A stretch of 7,291 bases of DNA from Microcaldota archaeon (GTDB lineage Archaea; Micrarchaeota; Micrarchaeia; Anstonellales; Anstonellaceae). The notes beneath the pieces are model-generated. The model was not told the DNA's origin. It searched no databases and saw only the letters and a program-made list of their open reading frames with translations. The position numbers were made by a program, and so were the translations under genes. Positions 4,779-7,291 of this stretch are shown here, piece after piece. How positions within the stretch are numbered: position 1 is the stretch's first letter; the number at the start of each line of letters is the position of its first letter. The DNA lies in contig JAKAME010000067.1 of NCBI GenBank assembly GCA_021813025.1, forward strand, positions 1-7,291, read 5' to 3'.

Positions 4779-5954
4779 TCATTCATGATTCAGGTATATG
4801 AATTCGTAATCTCCGCGTTTGCCGGCCGGGTTCGGCAACTGGGGGGTTTCCATTCCAATCACGCCCATCGCGAAGTCGTCGAAAAGCCGTTCTTCCCACG
4901 GACCGACTTTGACAGAATAGCCGAACTGCTTGTTCATAATGGCGATAAGGGCGGTTTCTTCTATCGCATACTCAAACATCCAGCGCATTGAATCAAAGCT
5001 GCGCCTGGCTTTTTCGTTCAACTCATAGCTGTTGATGCGGTCCAGCACCTCATGCGCATCATCCACATCCTCGTCCACGAAATCCCAGATGGCTCCCTTG
5101 TCTTTTTTGAATTCTTTGGCGTAATGCCGCAACTCCTCCTCGTTGCGGAAAAAACAGCCGCCCACAAAATCGAGGAGCCTGTCGTCCCTTTCTTTCCTGA
5201 AACGCTTCCAATCAAGCCGTTTCCGATTGTCGCCGTCTAAATAGCCCTTTCCGAGCGCCCGCTCAACCCGTTTCTCGAACAGCGCCCGCTCCGCCTTGCG
5301 CACCTTCTCAATCACTCTTCCAATCAGCTTTTTCCTCAAATCCTCGCTGCTCCGCAGGGCTGAATGGACATGGGATTCCACTGCATGGGCAAAATCCAGC
5401 ATTGCCGTCACTTCGTTCTTCTTCTGCAATACCAAAGCCGCAATCTGCTCGCGCGGGAAGAAATGAAGCAGGAAGCTGCTTATCGGGGCAATCTCGATGT
5501 TTTCGGCGCATGGAACAGAGCTTGCGATGCGGTTTGCGAATGCTTTCAGCTTGTCCGCCTTTTTCATGAACGCTTCTTCCTGATTCGAATATCGTATCTG
5601 ATCATGTGTTGTGGGAAAATAGCGGCTGCTCAACGGCGCGTCATAGCTCTCAAACAGCCCCACTTCGCGGAACGGCATTCCCTTTTTTGACAGCCAGTTG
5701 TATCTCTCCAACTGGTCTGGCACGACTATCATGAACTTGTTGAAAGTCCGGCTACCAAAATCGGCAATGGCCAGCACATTCTGCTCGGAGTATATCCCGC
5801 ACTTTGCTCCCTTCTTTTTCGGCCTGAAAAGGGCGCTGTATCCGAGAGCGAACCACGCGTTGAGCTCCTTGATAGGCGCCCCGGAGTTTTTTATCTCGTG
5901 CTTGAGCTTCTTGCTAAGCGTGAAATTGAATCCGTTTGACCTTATTTGCGGCAT
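4779..5954 (-). CDS. Unrecognised 391-aa cytoplasmic protein
   Basis: I recognise no family. The N-terminal part (1-110) is mixed strand and helix (FNFTLSKKL, ALGYSALFRPKKKG, NVLAIADFGS, FNKFMIVVPDQLERY). The middle (about 125-325) is mainly helical and highly charged, with long Lys/Arg/Glu runs at about 203-260 and an acidic cluster DEDVDDAHEV (294-303). The C-terminal part contains aromatic-rich helices (MRWMFEYAIEETALIAIM) and ends EFIYLNHE. There is no signal peptide, clear membrane span, zinc-binding cysteine pattern or nucleotide-binding loop. Start: ATG at 5954 has a TATA box centred 27 bases upstream and no SD, so it is probably leaderless and independently expressed despite following another minus-strand gene. 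It runs convergently toward the Lrp-like operon. Confidence 0.75.
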   Translation of the reverse strand: MPQIRSNGFNFTLSKKLKHEIKNSGAPIKELNAWFALGYSALFRPKKKGAKCGIYSEQNVLAIADFGSRTFNKFMIVVPDQLERYNWLSKKGMPFREVGLFESYDAPLSSRYFPTTHDQIRYSNQEEAFMKKADKLKAFANRIASSVPCAENIEIAPISSFLLHFFPREQIAALVLQKKNEVTAMLDFAHAVESHVHSALRSSEDLRKKLIGRVIEKVRKAERALFEKRVERALGKGYLDGDNRKRLDWKRFRKERDDRLLDFVGGCFFRNEEELRHYAKEFKKDKGAIWDFVDEDVDDAHEVLDRINSYELNEKARRSFDSMRWMFEYAIEETALIAIMNKQFGYSVKVGPWEERLFDDFAMGVIGMETPQLPNPAGKRGDYEFIYLNHE

Positions 5955-5976
5955 GAATTATTGATGGTTTTTCATG

Positions 5977-5985
5977 TATTAAATA
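5977..5985 (-). promoter_or_regulatory. TATA box of the 391-aa gene, leaderless promoter
   Basis: TATTTAATA on the minus strand is centred 27 bases before the ATG at 5954, the leaderless spacing. An ATG at 5975 meets a stop after five codons and cannot be the start. The box lies in the 44-base gap after the surface-protein gene. Confidence 0.65.
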
Positions 5986-5998
5986 CTATCTCAATCTT

Positions 5999-6955
5999 TC
6001 ACCAGAGGCGCTTGGAGCGGAGGGAGATGACAATCCACGCCGCAGCCCACAGCGCGAGGCCCACGGGCTTGAAGCCGTCGTCAGGCAGGGTGAAAAGCCC
6101 GACTGCAAGCGGGAGCAGGGTGATGATGGCGTAATGGAAGCGCCCACGCACTATGCGGCCTGCCAGCAGCATGATGAGCGCGTAGAGCGCGCTGAGGGCA
6201 GGATAGGGGGCCGAGGGGCGCAGGGAGAGGGCGGGAGGCTGCGCCAGGGGCGCGGAAGGAAAGCCTGCCCAGAATGCCTCCCCGCTTGCATAACGCGCCG
6301 GAGCCTGCTGGGGCGGCGCGGAAGAGAGAGTGGCGGGAGCCGGCGTAGCGGCGTTGGAACTGGCCGGCGGCTGGGACTGGGAATAGGAGGCTGGAGAATT
6401 GGGCAGGGAATGAAGAGGTGCTGCAGAAGAAGCGTTGTTCGTCCCCGCGCTCTTGTTCTGCCCTGCCGCCTGCCCGCGTTCTGGGACAAGATAGAAGTCT
6501 ATGAAGCTGACGTTCTCTGGCATGCCGATGCACAGGCCACCGGAGCCGAGCTCGACGCTGAACGGGCCGCCGCCCTGCACCTCGGCCTGCGCGAGAATGA
6601 AGGAGAAATCCCCCGACACAAAGCGCGCCGCGCCCGATTGGGCCGGCTGGCCGCTGAGCATGGGCTTTGGCGAGACAAGGCGCAGCACGCAGGAGGAGGG
6701 CTGGCCGACCGCGCGCAGCACCCTGAATTCCACCTGCTCGTCATTCACTGGCCGCGCGGCGGCAAGGAATTTTTCCTGGCTTGAGTTGAGGAATCCCTTC
6801 ACGCAGCCGCTGGGCGGGCAGGAGAAGACCGCCAGCTCGCCGCTCTGGCCGAAATGGATGGCGCTCCCGTCGTAGGAGATATGGGAGGCGGAGGACAGGC
6901 TGGCCAGCAGAACCAAGGCCGACAGGAGAGCGGAGGGGGATATGCGGATGCCCAT
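5999..6955 (-). CDS. Probable secreted, membrane-anchored surface protein, 318 aa
   Basis: The protein begins with a signal peptide or signal anchor (MGIRISP, then hydrophobic SALLSALVLLASLSSAS, about 1-24). A predicted extracellular domain follows (about 25-158) with four cysteines (46, 51, 89, 142) that could form two disulfides; 46 and 51 form a CPPSGC turn. Residues about 160-250 are a low-complexity Pro/Ser/Ala/Gln/Asn-rich linker with potential N-glycosylation sites (NKS, NAS; also NVS and NSS earlier). The C-terminus has about three hydrophobic segments (252-266, 274-290, 297-311) and ends in a basic tail SLRSKRLW. No enzyme motif is seen; a cell-surface role is inferred. Start: an upstream in-frame ATG at 7210 would add 85 residues, overlapping the DHH gene and removing the signal peptide from the N-terminus. 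ATG at 6955 restores it and has a TATA box about 26 bases upstream. Confidence 0.8.
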   Translation of the reverse strand: MGIRISPSALLSALVLLASLSSASHISYDGSAIHFGQSGELAVFSCPPSGCVKGFLNSSQEKFLAAARPVNDEQVEFRVLRAVGQPSSCVLRLVSPKPMLSGQPAQSGAARFVSGDFSFILAQAEVQGGGPFSVELGSGGLCIGMPENVSFIDFYLVPERGQAAGQNKSAGTNNASSAAPLHSLPNSPASYSQSQPPASSNAATPAPATLSSAPPQQAPARYASGEAFWAGFPSAPLAQPPALSLRPSAPYPALSALYALIMLLAGRIVRGRFHYAIITLLPLAVGLFTLPDDGFKPVGLALWAAAWIVISLRSKRLW

Positions 6956-6975
6956 CGGTCCCTGCCCATGCTGGC

Positions 6976-6987
6976 AAATATTAAAAA
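6976..6987 (-). promoter_or_regulatory. AT-rich box shared by two divergent genes
   Basis: On the minus strand TTTTTAATATTT is centred about 26 bases before ATG 6955, the leaderless spacing seen at two other genes here. On the plus strand the same stretch reads AAATATTAAAAA, about 38 bases before ATG 7019, which would give a leader of about 12 bases. It may serve one or both genes; the minus-strand assignment is better supported. Confidence 0.55.
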
Positions 6988-7003
6988 GACTGCAAAGGCA
7001 GTC
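6988..7003. promoter_or_regulatory. 16-base palindrome between divergent genes, candidate operator
   Basis: GACTGC, spacer AAAG, GCAGTC: a perfect 6-base inverted repeat touching the AT-rich box. For the surface-protein gene it sits directly upstream of the TATA box, where transcription factor B binds. For the DHH gene it lies between the box and the start. A dimeric regulator bound here could affect both genes. No regulator can be assigned. Confidence 0.4.
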
Positions 7004-7018
7004 AATCTGCCGTTTTCC

Positions 7019-7291
7019 ATGCGCCTCATCACCCACACCGATTTGGACGGCGTGATGTGCGCCGCGCTTTTGTGCAGCGTGGAGCAGGTTGACGAGGTGA
7101 AATTCATCGACCCGGCCACCATTCAGGCAGGCACAATGCGCATAGGGCGCAACGACATTCTCTCTGATTTGCCCTATGACGCGCGCGCGGGCATGTGGTT
7201 CGACCACCACGCCTCCTCGGCTCCGAAAGAGGGGCGGAAATTCGAGGGTGCATTCGCAATCGCCCCGTCCGCCGCGCGCGTGATATTCGAC
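7019..7291 (+). CDS. DHH-family phosphoesterase, N-terminal part, runs off the right edge
   Basis: The 91 visible residues begin MRLITHTDLDGV, the first DHH-family motif with two metal-binding aspartates (8 and 10), and include MWFDHHASS with the DHH signature at 62-64. The family (RecJ, NrnA, exopolyphosphatase and relatives) uses two divalent metals to cleave phosphodiester or phosphoanhydride bonds, usually in the cytoplasm. The segments VKFIDPATIQ, NDILSDLPY, WFDHH and APSAARVIFD resemble from memory a group labelled exopolyphosphatase-related, but the substrate cannot be fixed because the DHHA1 domain is outside the window. Start: an in-frame ATG at 6968 would add 17 residues encoded by the promoter and palindrome; 7019 matches the usual family start and is preferred. 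No SD is visible. Confidence 0.85.
   Translation, partial: MRLITHTDLDGVMCAALLCSVEQVDEVKFIDPATIQAGTMRIGRNDILSDLPYDARAGMWFDHHASSAPKEGRKFEGAFAIAPSAARVIFD

Noticed and set aside
6968..7018. Upstream ATG at 6968 as the start of the DHH protein
   Set aside because: The extra 17 codons coincide with the AT-rich box and the palindrome, and DHH proteins of this type normally start a few residues before the first aspartate motif, as ATG 7019 does.
6956..7210. 85-residue N-terminal extension of the surface protein from an upstream ATG at 7210
   Set aside because: It would overlap the DHH gene on the other strand, bury the signal peptide internally and run through the promoter. ATG 6955 explains the signals better.

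Overview
The window reads as archaeal DNA. Several genes have a TATA-like box centred about 26-27 bases upstream of the start codon and no Shine-Dalgarno (SD) sequence, as expected for leaderless archaeal transcripts. Others have a box about 43-46 bases upstream plus an AGGAGG-type SD. The two best recognised genes are double-domain Lrp/AsnC-type regulators, and the right edge carries a DHH phosphoesterase. A small-genome (DPANN-like) archaeon is possible, but the lineage cannot be fixed from this window.

Layout, left to right. (1) Bases 1-458 hold only the SD-led first six codons of a minus-strand gene that leaves the window, then about 430 bases of AT-rich DNA with no convincing gene. (2) Bases 459-2252 hold a minus-strand pair of unrecognised genes (445 aa, then 144 aa, 21 bases apart), probably one operon. 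(3) Bases 2253-2476 form a divergent promoter region. (4) Bases 2477-4449 hold two tandem paralogous regulators (326 and 325 aa), each made of two winged-helix plus RAM-like units. They are 14 bases apart and driven by one leaderless promoter. (5) Bases 4450-4778 are dense in structure: a copy, inverted, of a 15-base element also found before the first regulator; a 10-base inverted repeat over a TATA box; a perfect 8-base hairpin over a strong SD; a probable 30-codon small gene; a GC-rich hairpin with T6; and a short direct repeat. (6) Bases 4779-5954 hold an unrecognised 391-aa minus-strand gene with its own leaderless promoter. (7) Bases 5999-6955 encode a probable secreted or membrane-anchored surface protein. 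(8) A divergent promoter with a 16-base palindrome leads into a DHH-family phosphoesterase from 7019, cut by the window edge.

The most interesting hypothesis is a local regulatory module. The two near-twin Lrp-like proteins have identical DNA-reading helices. They are flanked by inverted copies of a 15-base element, one before their own promoter and one before the promoter of the 30-aa gene. This suggests autoregulation plus control of the small protein. It is inference from sequence layout, not proof.
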